From positions 1 to 20,936 of the IMG/VR virus record IMGVR_UViG_3300032334_000163: 20,936 nt of DNA. One strand, given 5' to 3'. The DNA is from a virus. Positions 7,101 through 14,846 of this stretch are shown here, in pieces (the first letter of the stretch is position 1; each line of letters opens with the position of its first letter). The position numbers and the translations under genes were made by a program. A model generated the notes under the pieces. The model worked only from the letters and a program-made list of their open reading frames with translations. It was not told the origin of the DNA and ran no database searches.

Positions 7101-9075
7101 CAACGCCAGTGGTTTGTTTGCCCCTAGTGGGTTTACTACCAGCACCATGACAGCCAGTGGCACAGTAGCAGTCAATGGCGCAAATGGTATAACAACCACA
7201 CAAACTACATTCCCGTTGGTCAATGCTACTGCAACCACAATCAACATGGGCGGTGCCGCAACCAACACATTTATTGGTGCCAATAGTGCTGGTACTGGTA
7301 GTAACGTATTTGTTGGTAATACCGTGGGAACTCTATACAGCAATTTAACAATACGTGCTCGAGGCGTATATAATCAACCTCTAAACGGTTCGGTGGCCAG
7401 CGGCGGCGGATATCCTGCTACCTACTACACCAACGTGGCCACCACTGGCGGGTCAGGCACAGGAATGATTGTAACTATCCAAGGTGGAGCCAGTGGATAT
7501 CTCCAAGGCGCTAATGTGACCAATCCTGGTACTGGATATCGGAATGGTGACACCATAACCATACCAGCAGGATCTGTCCCAGACGCACAAGCCGGTGGTA
7601 GTGGTGCTTCATTTACTTTGACCAATTATAATCCTAACTACTCTGGAAACACAACTGGACAGGCCGACTACTTGTTTGGTATAGACGGTAACTTGACGTT
7701 GCCAGGTAACGTAACAATAGCTGGTGTTGGTAGCATACGTTATGCCAATGGTATAAACTACGCATCAACTGTAGTTGGCACATACAGCAATGTAAATGTC
7801 GAAGCATACATTGGTGGTAATATTGGAGCTTACTACGCTTTTGCCAACGCAAATGCTGCTACTCAGGCAACAAGTATTAACACCATTAATGCCAACATTG
7901 GTGCATATCAAACTTATGCCAATGCCAATGTTGTAGCAATACAAGCCAATTTAGGTGCATATCAAACTTATGCAAATGCAACATTTACATATGGTAACAC
8001 ACAGGCCAATGCCTTGTTATCCAGCAACACAGTCAGTACCGTAAGCACAACTGGTAATATCACAACTATAGCCAACCTAGTGGCCACTGGTAACGTATAT
8101 GGTTCAACCTTTGTTGGTAACGTGGTAGCGTCTGGTAATAACACAGTTGGCAACTTGATTACCACCGGAAACTTATACGGTAACGTAGTTGGTACCACTG
8201 GCGTATACTCAGGCAACGTTAACATCAATGGTGTTACGACATTAACTGGTAACTTGGGTGTCAACGGTAGTAGTGTAACCATACTTGACAGCATATTGGG
8301 ACTACATACCTTTGCCAATCTAGCGGCATGGACCACCGATGATGGCCGAGATATTGGTATACGTATGCACTACTACAGTGGTACAGACAAAGCGGCATTT
8401 TTAGGATTAGAGAACACAACCAAATCTCTACAGTTTATAGCAGATGCCACAGAAACCACCAGTAATGTGACAGGTACGTTTGGTAATGTACAGTTTGGTA
8501 GTTTGTTATTAAGTAATGCCACTGCTGCAACCAGTACAACTACAGGTGCATTGATAGTATCAGGTGGTATTGGTGCTGTTGGCAACATTTGGCAAAGTGG
8601 GCAGCATATCATATCAAATGCCACTACAAGTACCAGTACCACAACTGGGGCTTTGGTAGTCACAGGTGGCGGCGGTTTTGGCGGTAATGTGTTTGCTAAC
8701 AACATCGTAGCCAATGTTACACCAGCGGTAACATCAACTCCGGCAACAGGTGTTGGTTATATAGGTATGCCACAAAATGCCACCGGATCAGCCACGTTGA
8801 CAATAGCTGACGCTGGCAAGCACATTTACATAACGTCAACAGGGCAAACTATAACTATCCCTGCTAACAGCAGTGTGCCATATCCAATCGGAACAACAAT
8901 TGCATTTATTGCCGGCCCAAGTGCTACTACAGGAACTATTGCTATCACAACAGATACCATGTACCTGGCAGGCACAGGCACAACTGGATCAAGAACATTG
9001 GCTGCATATGGTATGGCCACAGCAGTCAAGGTAGCAGCCACAACATGGTTTATTAACGGAACAGGATTAACCTAA
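4114..9075 (+). CDS. Giant repetitive tail-fibre / receptor-binding protein (1653 aa)
   Basis: Residues about 11-50 (LKRGNTVQNDNYTGVSGELTVDTQLKTLRVHDG) match the N-terminal attachment domain common in phage tail fibres (major-tropism-determinant-like). Residues 141-210 are five tandem 14-residue units of type LTSNAAxQATxLDT, with leucines spaced for a trimeric coiled coil. A motif GA[YF]QT[FY]AN recurs seven times (coding positions near 4357, 4434, 4999, 5233, 5308, 7900, 7954). A W-x-F-G-x-D/N-G-x-TLP unit recurs near 5767, 5977 and 6391, with a looser version near 6211. Near 8512 and 8617 two copies of SNATxxTSTTTGALxVxGG occur. The C-terminus from about residue 1553 (ADAGKHIYIT...IPANSS...LAGTGTTGSRTLA...INGTGLT) is a tail-tip domain I recall from other phage fibres. 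Composition is rich in Asn, Thr, Ala, Gly; no catalytic motif. Probably an adhesin that determines host range. Confidence 0.85.
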   Translation: MTTANVNITKVLLKRGNTVQNDNYTGVSGELTVDTQLKTLRVHDGVTVGGNAITALGAIGSYSNTNTAAYLASQSITSANIGAFQTFANSNAATQSISINSINANVGAYQTFANSNAATQTTEINSLRANITAANTAITNLTSNAAIQATLLDTLTGNAVTQSQVLDTLTSNAAAQATSLTTLLSNAVAQQTSLIDLVANAATQAQAIANVTGTYSNTNVAAYLTTVTGNILPSANVTYSLGSSTRQWKDLWVSNNTIYIGNVPITVSNGNLLVNGSLVTGSGGSGTDDVLRANVGAYQTFANSNAATQATSINSINANIGSFYTYANLNYGTSSYANANVAGYLASQNITSANIGGGQTYANTQVNSINANLGAYQTFANSNAATQATSINTFNANLGAYQTFANSNAATQATSIATLQTQVYANTNVNTYLSSSVIGSLSTSGNLTVGGNLIVNGNSTIINTASYTIDDNILQIADGNPADTLDLGFVGHRTVAGNLQHTGLVRDASAGNWRLFSNVTAQPGNTVDFTNAVYDDLVVGNISANIVKNNYTWTFGTNGTTTLPTVLAGDTSIGTAFNTNPPGHTVTLKHNGGVSGGSGGELKFDYGNAQIKVVKDAGTTQTWTFGTDGTTQFPNSLILAPVSQSITMQSDQYSQLMWENANLTVAPNMAINSNFYVAQNNATLDIGYRDGSGTQVIKSWYWNADGIMTLPTAGRINFDNLSISSDANVSAFYAPAGNVQLAAGIGDAQIVASSLSDSKIWNFGANANLTLPETGYLRVGSGIVPAFISSPAPIITGFSNISAQNFTFLANGVNILSTVGAGAYGNTQVASYLLNFDGDIEFTSSTAKIGNVDVITVMDSIRSPAYQFSNGTSIFDGITGGGGTTYTNANVVAMLAANSAVFVGNVGNVSGFSLQANNTQFFIGGNTVIASGNANVTNSTTFLHNMYFAANGTRLVRNTGAGVGLLSFDSTGFTVSGLVTVQTANATPALPQWIKANASGLFAPSGFTTSTMTASGTVAVNGANGITTTQTTFPLVNATATTINMGGAATNTFIGANSAGTGSNVFVGNTVGTLYSNLTIRARGVYNQPLNGSVASGGGYPATYYTNVATTGGSGTGMIVTIQGGASGYLQGANVTNPGTGYRNGDTITIPAGSVPDAQAGGSGASFTLTNYNPNYSGNTTGQADYLFGIDGNLTLPGNVTIAGVGSIRYANGINYASTVVGTYSNVNVEAYIGGNIGAYYAFANANAATQATSINTINANIGAYQTYANANVVAIQANLGAYQTYANATFTYGNTQANALLSSNTVSTVSTTGNITTIANLVATGNVYGSTFVGNVVASGNNTVGNLITTGNLYGNVVGTTGVYSGNVNINGVTTLTGNLGVNGSSVTILDSILGLHTFANLAAWTTDDGRDIGIRMHYYSGTDKAAFLGLENTTKSLQFIADATETTSNVTGTFGNVQFGSLLLSNATAATSTTTGALIVSGGIGAVGNIWQSGQHIISNATTSTSTTTGALVVTGGGGFGGNVFANNIVANVTPAVTSTPATGVGYIGMPQNATGSATLTIADAGKHIYITSTGQTITIPANSSVPYPIGTTIAFIAGPSATTGTIAITTDTMYLAGTGTTGSRTLAAYGMATAVKVAATTWFINGTGLT
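4534..4743 (+). repeat. Five tandem 42-bp units (14-residue coiled-coil-like repeats)
   Basis: Encodes LTSNAAIQATLLDT, LTGNAVTQSQVLDT, LTSNAAAQATSLTT, LLSNAVAQQTSLID and LVANAATQAQAIAN in register. The protein pattern is conserved while the DNA has diverged, so these are old duplications held by selection. Fourteen residues equal two heptads, which suits a trimeric fibre stalk. Confidence 0.75.
5005..5289 (+). repeat. Exact 51-bp direct repeat within the tail-fibre gene
   Basis: Bases 5005-5055 and 5239-5289 are identical by eye over 51 positions. Their offset is 234 bases, a multiple of three, so recombination between copies would remove 78 codons without shifting the frame. A diverged third copy of the same protein motif follows at about 5308-5350. 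Confidence 0.85.
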
Positions 9076-10415
9076 TGACCGGTATTGCAATGCTTAATGC
9101 CAGTTTTGCTTCTGCTCCACCGGCTGCGTTAGTTCTCAACCTTGATGCAGCGATAGGAGCATTACCAGGATCGGCACTTGGTAACAGTGCTGATTTTAAT
9201 GGTACAAGTCAGTACCTAACATTACCGGCCAGCACAAATTGGGCTCTTGGCACTGGTGATTTTACCATTGAGTGGTTTCAATATATGTCTAGTACACCAA
9301 ATGCTTACGAAAGAGTATTTTCTGTAGGAAGTTATCCAAGTGCATCAATTGCAGTTAGCATTGAAGGGGGAACATTTTACCTATGGGAAGCAAGCGGATC
9401 TAGATTTAGTCAGTCAATAATTGACTATCAAGAGATATGGGTGCATTTTGCTATATCAAGAGTTAGTGGTCAAACCAGTGTATATCAAAACGGAACGCGG
9501 CTAGGATCAGCTTATGCTGATACTAACAATATTAACAATTCCAGTAGTGTTTTGGCCATTGGACAGGAAAGTACTCCTACCGTTGGTTCTTACTTTACAG
9601 GATATCTAAGCAATTTTCGCATAATCAAAGGCACAGGATTATATTCGGGAGCATCGTTGACTGTGCCAACCACAGCATTGCTTCCAGTATCTGGTACAGT
9701 GGTGTTACTGCCATTGACAGCCTCACCATTCATGGACATGTCCACTAATAACACTACTGTTACTAATGTTGGTACAGTTACAACATCTGCAGTAAATCCA
9801 CCACTAAGTGCTCCTAACACAGATCTACTAGGCACCTCTGTGACCAAAAGAAACACCAGCAGCACCATGGCCTGGGCCACTACCACAGGAGGTATATTCC
9901 GTAAGACTACAACCGGTACTGCTGACTTCTTGACCTTTGGACCAGATTATTCAGCAACTTCTAAAGCCTATACTGTGATGATGGTTTATCGTACTGGTTC
10001 AACTGCTGGTAGATTGTTAAACGCCAATACTGCAAGTCCAGATTGGTTAATGGGCATATGGGGTAGCCCCAGTCATGTACAGAATATTTTCTTCAATGGC
10101 AATTTTGTTGGCGCAAGTAATACCGCCGCAACCGGTGCGTGGACTTTTCAATGGGTCACTTACAACGGTCAATCAGCTGCCGCTGTGTCAAACAGTTATG
10201 TGGCCACAAACAGTCAACCAACAACTACATTTGGCACTGGTTCAACCAATGGTGGATTTAATCAGCTGAGATTGTTTGGCAGATTTGTTGATGCCACAAC
10301 CATTTCAGAGGTAGGTGTTTATGATACAGCATTGGTCAAAGTTTGGGATGGTGTGTTGACACTGGCACAGATACAGGCTCAGTATGCGGCTTACAAATCA
10401 AGATTTGGATACTAA
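9075..10415 (+). CDS. Tail-tip adhesin with two concanavalin-A-like (LamG) domains
   Basis: 446 aa; the ATG overlaps the preceding TAA by one base. The first jelly-roll domain spans about residues 37-195: SADFNGTSQYLTLPASTNWALGTGDFTIEWF opens it and GYLSNFRIIKGTGLYSG closes it. Both are signatures of the LamG-like domain frequent in phage tail proteins. A linker rich in Thr, Ser and Pro follows (about 196-265). A second, more divergent domain (about 285-440) has LTFGPDYSATSKAYTVMMVYRTG and a final helix, WDGVLTLAQIQAQYAAYKSRFGY. Such domains bind sugars or other surface ligands. Placement directly after the giant fibre suggests it is the fibre tip or an accessory receptor-binding protein. No enzymatic residues were recognised. 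Confidence 0.75.
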   Translation: MTGIAMLNASFASAPPAALVLNLDAAIGALPGSALGNSADFNGTSQYLTLPASTNWALGTGDFTIEWFQYMSSTPNAYERVFSVGSYPSASIAVSIEGGTFYLWEASGSRFSQSIIDYQEIWVHFAISRVSGQTSVYQNGTRLGSAYADTNNINNSSSVLAIGQESTPTVGSYFTGYLSNFRIIKGTGLYSGASLTVPTTALLPVSGTVVLLPLTASPFMDMSTNNTTVTNVGTVTTSAVNPPLSAPNTDLLGTSVTKRNTSSTMAWATTTGGIFRKTTTGTADFLTFGPDYSATSKAYTVMMVYRTGSTAGRLLNANTASPDWLMGIWGSPSHVQNIFFNGNFVGASNTAATGAWTFQWVTYNGQSAAAVSNSYVATNSQPTTTFGTGSTNGGFNQLRLFGRFVDATTISEVGVYDTALVKVWDGVLTLAQIQAQYAAYKSRFGY

Positions 10416-10450
10416 CATTTACAAGTTCAATGTAAAGCAATAAGTATAGT

Positions 10451-11152
10451 ATGACCATACTATACACTCTAATACTTACACATATCACTATCGCCTGCGT
10501 CACATTATATCTACATCGCAGCCAAGCACATCGCTCAGTAACATTCCATCCTGCGATAGCTCACTTTATGCGAGCCTGGTTATGGTTAACCACAGGCATG
10601 GTTACTCAACAATGGGTAGCTATCCATCGTAAACATCACAGATTCAGTGATGCGGAAGGCGATCCGCACAGTCCGCATGTGTTTGGGCTTAAACAAGTAT
10701 TGATTAAAGGAGCAGTATTATACCATGCTGCAAGCAAAGACAAAGACATGATTGAACAGTACGGCGCAGGTACTCCTGATGATTGGATTGAAACAAATGT
10801 TTATTCCAAGCATAGTCGGTTAGGTATTATGATAATGTTATTAATAAATATTTTACTGTTTGGATTTCCGGGTATTGTTGTTTGGGCGATACAGATGTTA
10901 TGGATTCCTTTCTGGGCTGCAGGTGTAGTTAATGGTATAGGACACTGGTGGGGGTATAGAAATGGAACGACACGAGATCAATCTAGAAATATTAGCCCTT
11001 GGGGTATTATTATTGGCGGTGAAGAGCTTCACAATAATCACCATCTGGACCCTGCTAGTCCCCGTCTTTCGTTAAAGGCATACGAATTTGATATTGGTTG
11101 GATGTATATTCGACTTTTTCAATCATTGGGTTTGGCAACCGTCAAAAAATAG
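10451..11152 (+). CDS. Membrane fatty-acid desaturase (delta-9 acyl desaturase type)
   Basis: 233 aa. All three histidine boxes of the di-iron membrane desaturases are present: HRSQAHR (residues 22-28, HxxxxH), HRKHH (59-63, HxxHH), and HNNHH (194-198, HxxHH). The extra histidine of the NGIGHWWG segment (H165) is there as well. Hydrophobic segments at about 1-21, 40-56, 124-143 and 146-168 give the usual membrane layout. It is shorter than host-type enzymes (often 300 aa or more), lacking N- and C-terminal extensions but no catalytic box. The product would introduce a double bond in membrane lipid acyl chains, altering fluidity of the infected cell. Desaturases are known auxiliary genes of cyanophages. 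It sits alone between the tail genes and the primase; its ATG directly follows a weak TATAGT sequence, and no ribosome binding site is clear. Confidence 0.9.
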   Translation: MTILYTLILTHITIACVTLYLHRSQAHRSVTFHPAIAHFMRAWLWLTTGMVTQQWVAIHRKHHRFSDAEGDPHSPHVFGLKQVLIKGAVLYHAASKDKDMIEQYGAGTPDDWIETNVYSKHSRLGIMIMLLINILLFGFPGIVVWAIQMLWIPFWAAGVVNGIGHWWGYRNGTTRDQSRNISPWGIIIGGEELHNNHHLDPASPRLSLKAYEFDIGWMYIRLFQSLGLATVKK

Positions 11153-11160
11153 TATATAAT
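11132..11160 (+). promoter_or_regulatory. Sigma70-type promoter for the primase-helicase genes
   Basis: TTGGCA (11132-11137), a 17-base spacer, then TATAAT (11155-11160). Only one base differs from the E. coli consensus. It overlaps the end of the desaturase gene. The expected start, about 7 bases after the -10, falls on the A of the primase ATG (11167), so a leaderless mRNA is predicted. Confidence 0.65.
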
Positions 11161-11166
11161 ACTAGC

Positions 11167-12189
11167 ATGTTAGATTCTATCCAGCAAACAGTTTTGCAAC
11201 TACTGCCTGCCCGTAAAAAAACGGGTCAGAATGGATGGACCAGTTTTAACGCACCTTGTTGCGTACACAATGGCGAAAGTGCCGACACAAGAGGACGAGG
11301 CGGAATAAAAACAAATGCAGGACAAATTTCCTTTCATTGCTTTAATTGTGGTTATACTAGTAGTTTTATTCCGGGCCGGCATCTAACTTTTAAATTTCGT
11401 AAACTGTTGCAATGGTTAGGTGCAGATGACTTGACTGTACGCCGATTAGTAATAGATGCAGTGCGTTTAAAAGACTTAGTTGCACCTGAAGAGATCGCCG
11501 AACCCGAACAAGAGATAAAGTACGAAGCAAGAACACTACCAGCAGAAGCAAGAAACATTGTTGACCTGGCATCTTTTTATGCCACCGGAGATTATACAAA
11601 TGTGCCAGCAGAGTTATTGGCAGCAATTGAATATGTGCATCGTAGAGCAATAGATATCAACCAATACAAGTTCTATTGGACTCCTGAAGAAGCATATAAT
11701 CTACATCGTAGGATTGTCGTTCCTTTCTACTATCAAGGTGAAACCGTTGGTTATACTGCAAGAGCAATAGCGGATGGCGTAAAACCCAAGTACTGGAGTA
11801 ATCATCCCGCAGACTTTGTGTTTAACCTAGACACGCAGCAAAAAAATTGGCAGTTTGTTGTTGTATGCGAAGGACCCTTTGATGCAATGAGTGTAGATGG
11901 TGTGGCACTAAACGGCAGTGAAGTGTCAGATCAACAAGCAGAATTAATTGATCGCTTACAGCGTGAAGTCATTGTTGTACCCGACGGTGATAGAGCAGGA
12001 CGTAAACTTGTTGATCGTGCGATTGAACTGGGGTGGACAGTGAGTTTTCCGGTGTGGTTGGAGACCTGTAAAGACATCAACGAAGCAGTCTTAAAGTATG
12101 GCAAACTTTTTGTAATCAAAGCAATACTTGATGCAAAAGAGACTAGTCGACTAAAAATTGAATTAAAGAAAAAGAGATTATATTCATGA
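11167..12189 (+). CDS. 61: DNA primase (T4 gp61-like)
   Basis: 340 aa from this ATG, close to T4 gp61 (342 aa). An in-frame ATG at 11098 lies inside the desaturase gene upstream of the promoter and would add 23 unrelated residues, so it was rejected. A zinc-binding module opens the protein: Cys31, Cys32, His34 and the CxxC pair Cys58/Cys61. The TOPRIM catalytic domain shows CEGPFDA (234-240, Glu235), the metal-binding DGDRAG (273-278, Asp273 and Asp275) and the KDINE segment (302-306) typical of DnaG-type primases. GYTARA and KYW (about 195-210) fit the RNA-polymerase core that precedes TOPRIM. It synthesises RNA primers for the lagging strand with the helicase encoded downstream. Its 3' end overlaps the SGNH-like gene by 4 bases. 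Confidence 0.9.
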   Translation: MLDSIQQTVLQLLPARKKTGQNGWTSFNAPCCVHNGESADTRGRGGIKTNAGQISFHCFNCGYTSSFIPGRHLTFKFRKLLQWLGADDLTVRRLVIDAVRLKDLVAPEEIAEPEQEIKYEARTLPAEARNIVDLASFYATGDYTNVPAELLAAIEYVHRRAIDINQYKFYWTPEEAYNLHRRIVVPFYYQGETVGYTARAIADGVKPKYWSNHPADFVFNLDTQQKNWQFVVVCEGPFDAMSVDGVALNGSEVSDQQAELIDRLQREVIVVPDGDRAGRKLVDRAIELGWTVSFPVWLETCKDINEAVLKYGKLFVIKAILDAKETSRLKIELKKKRLYS

Positions 12190-12944
12190 CAACATTTACT
12201 TTTGTAGGGTGCTCTTTTACTGTTGGAATAGGGCTCGAGCTGGAAAAAAATGACCCAGGTAATTATGTAAATACAGTTTCTGCATATTTTAACGCAGAGG
12301 CAAATAATTTAGCAGTAGTTGGCCACAGTAATTATAATATTTTTATGTCTGCTCTCAATGAACTACTTTATTGTCGTCCTGATAAATTATTTGTTCAATG
12401 GACTGCATTAAATAGAACATGGTTATATCCTGGACCAGATACAACATTTAGTTTGTCACACACAATTAAAGAAGATTATAAGTATAGAGATTTATATTTT
12501 TCAAAAAAAGATTTACAAAAGGTATCAGACGTATACCATCTTCTTAATCATGATTATTGTAATCTAATAGAATTAATAAATTATTCAAGAATATTAGAAT
12601 CTCTCGCCAAAGGAAAAACACAATTGATTTTTATAAATGGGTTAGTTCCGTGGACTAAAGAAATTAATGATCAGTCTACTGTCACCGACTATGCAACGAA
12701 ACTCAGCGAATACTCAAAAGAAATATTGGAATTTGAAAGCAGAGATGACCAGGAATTAGCGAAATTTTTCAATGATTTAAATTATAAAATAAACAGTTTA
12801 CAACACGACCAATGGGTGAATATGTTTGAATCCCTGTATGAATTACAAATAGATTTTGGAAACGATAATCAACATCCAGGGCCTAACAGTCATAAATTAT
12901 ATGCAACTAAAATTATTAATTACTTAAATAATCACAATGACTAA
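12186..12944 (+). CDS. SGNH/GDSL-hydrolase-like protein
   Basis: 252 aa, placed between primase and helicase (overlaps of 4 and 8 bases). FVGCSFT at residues 6-12 matches the GDS block with nucleophile Ser10. VVGHSNYNIF (44-53) fits the glycine/asparagine blocks. DNQHPGPNSH (227-236) is a clear block V, with Asp227 and His230 as the other catalytic residues. SGNH enzymes hydrolyse esters and acetyl groups on lipids, polysaccharides and peptidoglycan; this substrate is unknown. The gene is more AT-rich than the replication genes on either side, which suggests it was inserted into that operon. There is no signal peptide, so it would act in the cytoplasm or be released at lysis. De-O-acetylation of a surface polysaccharide or phage product is a reasonable guess. 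Confidence 0.65.
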   Translation: MTTFTFVGCSFTVGIGLELEKNDPGNYVNTVSAYFNAEANNLAVVGHSNYNIFMSALNELLYCRPDKLFVQWTALNRTWLYPGPDTTFSLSHTIKEDYKYRDLYFSKKDLQKVSDVYHLLNHDYCNLIELINYSRILESLAKGKTQLIFINGLVPWTKEINDQSTVTDYATKLSEYSKEILEFESRDDQELAKFFNDLNYKINSLQHDQWVNMFESLYELQIDFGNDNQHPGPNSHKLYATKIINYLNNHND

Positions 12945-14364
12945 AGACTACAACGCCGATATACAGAAACTATTCTTGGAAATGATGCTGCAAGACGCAG
13001 AAACTTATGTGCGTGTGCAGAACATTTATAACCCAGAGAACTTTGATCGTAGCTTACGTGCCACTGCAGAGTTTATTAAAAAGCACAGCGATGATCACAA
13101 AACTTTGCCCACTAGAGATCAAATTAAGGCAACAACAGGTGTAGAATTACGCCCAGTTCCGGACATGATCGAAGGACACTATAATTGGTTCCTTGAAGAG
13201 TTTGAAGGCTTTAGTCGTCGCAATGAACTTGAACGTGCTATCCTTAAAGCAGCAGACCTATTAGAAAAAGGCGAGTACGATCCTGTAGAAAAACTGATCA
13301 AGGACGCTGTACAGATTAGTCTAACCAAAGACATGGGCACAGATTACTTTGAAGATCCTCGTGCTCGACTGATGGCAATCAGGAGCAATAACGGACAAGT
13401 CAGTACAGGCTGGCCCACTATGGATGCCAGACTGTTTGGTGGTATGAATAGGGGAGAACTAAACATCTTTGCTGGTGGATCTGGGTCAGGTAAATCGTTG
13501 TTTATGCAGAACATTGCCATTAACTGGATGACTGCAGGACTTAACGGTGTGTTCCTTACACTAGAACTCAGTGAAGGTCTCACTGCTATGCGTATGGATG
13601 CCATGGTAGCAAACTGCAGCACCAAGGAAATCTTTAAGGATCTAGACACACTGGAAATGAAGATTCGCATGGTAGGCAAGAAGTCCGGCAAGTTGCGTAT
13701 CAAGTACATGCCAGCACAGAGCAATGTAAATCAGATACGAGCATACCTGAAAGAATTAGAAATACAAACAGGCATGAAAACAGACTTTATCATGGTTGAC
13801 TACCTGGACTTGGTAATGCCGGTGTCGGCTAAGGTTAGTCCCAGCGACTTGTTTGTTAAAGACAAATATGTTTCAGAAGAACTACGTAACCTAGCTAAAG
13901 AATTTAACATACTAATGATCACTGCAAGTCAGTTAAATCGTAGCGCAGTTGAAGAAATTGAATTTGACCATAGTCATATTAGTGGTGGTATAAGTAAAAT
14001 TAACACAGCAGATAATGTGTTTGGTATTTTTACAAGTCGTGCCATGAAAGAGCGCGGACGTTATCAAATACAACTAATGAAAACACGTTCGAGTAGTGGT
14101 GTAGGTACCAAGGTAGACTTAGAGTTTAACATGGAAAGTCTACGTATTACAGATCCCGGCGAAGAGGCACAAACAGAAAATGGTGGCTTTGGGCACCAAA
14201 CCGGCAAAGGCATAATGGATCAAATCAAGAGTACCAGCACCGTCTCTCCGATGATAGCTGCTAAACCTCGAGAAGGTTTCAATATTGAAAGTAAAGTACA
14301 GGGTTCAGTAGATAGTACTAAACTGAAACAAATGCTAGCCGGATTAAAAAGTAAAGCAGAATGA
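12937..14364 (+). CDS. 41: Replicative DNA helicase (T4 gp41-like, DnaB family)
   Basis: 475 aa, the same length as T4 gp41. Residues 1-130 form the helical N-terminal domain. The RecA-like motor follows: GGSGSGKS at 180-187 (Walker A), FLTLELSE at 206-213 with a catalytic glutamate, DFIMVDYLDL at 283-292 (Walker B, hydrophobic strand ending in Asp), ASQLNRSA at 330-337 (Gln sensor) and MKTRSSSGVG at 381-390 (arginine-finger region). The gp41 hexamer unwinds DNA on the lagging strand and works with the gp61 primase, encoded here just upstream. The C-terminal tail (about residue 405 on) is Gln/Ser/Lys-rich and probably disordered. Start ATG overlaps the SGNH-like gene by 8 bases; the stop overlaps the next ATG by 4. 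Confidence 0.92.
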   Translation: MTKDYNADIQKLFLEMMLQDAETYVRVQNIYNPENFDRSLRATAEFIKKHSDDHKTLPTRDQIKATTGVELRPVPDMIEGHYNWFLEEFEGFSRRNELERAILKAADLLEKGEYDPVEKLIKDAVQISLTKDMGTDYFEDPRARLMAIRSNNGQVSTGWPTMDARLFGGMNRGELNIFAGGSGSGKSLFMQNIAINWMTAGLNGVFLTLELSEGLTAMRMDAMVANCSTKEIFKDLDTLEMKIRMVGKKSGKLRIKYMPAQSNVNQIRAYLKELEIQTGMKTDFIMVDYLDLVMPVSAKVSPSDLFVKDKYVSEELRNLAKEFNILMITASQLNRSAVEEIEFDHSHISGGISKINTADNVFGIFTSRAMKERGRYQIQLMKTRSSSGVGTKVDLEFNMESLRITDPGEEAQTENGGFGHQTGKGIMDQIKSTSTVSPMIAAKPREGFNIESKVQGSVDSTKLKQMLAGLKSKAE

Positions 14365-14846
14365 ATAGCGAAACTATAGAATTTGAATTACATTTATTGT
14401 CAGAATCTTGGAATAAACCACCACAAGCAAAAATCTCCGTTGATGACACGGAATATTTTAACGATGTTGTTCCTAAAGGATCACATGTCGTAAAATTTAC
14501 ACACACCTGTGACTTTGATAGACCGCATAGACTAACATTAACCAGATCTGGTAAAGACGACAGCCAATGTAAAATGTTGCCCAATGGAAAGAAGTTAGAT
14601 CAAATTTTGACATTAGAAAAACTTAAAGTTGATGGTATAGATATACGAAATATTGTTTGGTCTCAGAGCATTAACATAGCCGAATATCCAGAGCCCTGGG
14701 CCACCGAACAACGTACTGCAGGACATATACTAGAACAAGAAGCTATAGGTGTTACAACATTTGGCCATAACGGAACTTGGTACTTAGATTTTACAAGTCC
14801 ATTTTATATTTTTATTATGCACTGGATGGGGGGAGGTCCAAAATGA
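14361..14846 (+). CDS. Beta-rich conserved protein, possibly carbohydrate-binding-like
   Basis: 161 aa. The sequence alternates in strands: IEFELHLLSESWNKPPQAKISVDDTEYFN, then VVKFTHTCDFDRPHRLTLTRSGKDDSQCK, then DQILTLEKLKVDGIDIRNIVWSQS, and finally GHNGTWYLDFTSPFYIFIMHWM. This is what a small beta-sandwich looks like, and the lone aromatic ridge near the C-terminus suggests sugar or ligand contact. I recall similar proteins of unknown function in marine T4-like phages. It ends with a GGGGGGAGG run (bases 14828-14836) that also serves as the ribosome binding site of the next gene. It overlaps the helicase gene by 4 bases and the next gene by 4. No enzyme motif and no secretion signal. Confidence 0.7.
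   Translation: MNSETIEFELHLLSESWNKPPQAKISVDDTEYFNDVVPKGSHVVKFTHTCDFDRPHRLTLTRSGKDDSQCKMLPNGKKLDQILTLEKLKVDGIDIRNIVWSQSINIAEYPEPWATEQRTAGHILEQEAIGVTTFGHNGTWYLDFTSPFYIFIMHWMGGGPK

Noticed and set aside
6708-7343. 211-aa minus-strand open frame within the tail-fibre gene
   Set aside because: It mirrors a clearly coding forward frame of low-complexity Asn/Thr/Ala/Gly composition. The predicted protein is hydrophobic nonsense, with no ribosome binding site or motif. Other antisense frames at 4602-4805, 7968-8336 and 8373-8714 were rejected for the same reason.
10418-10436. Hairpin TTTACA/TGTAAA after the LamG gene as a terminator
   Set aside because: The stem is AT-rich and short, and no T-run follows.
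10843-10850. AATAAATA inside the desaturase gene as a late promoter
   Set aside because: It is in an AT-rich coding stretch, with no gene start nearby on that strand.
11098-11166. Upstream ATG extending the primase by 23 residues
   Set aside because: It lies inside the desaturase gene and upstream of the promoter start. The protein from 11167 matches T4 gp61 in length.
14777-14842. Upstream ATG extending the aminotransferase-like gene
   Set aside because: The extra 22 residues read through the previous gene without a ribosome binding site, whereas ATG 14843 has a strong one.
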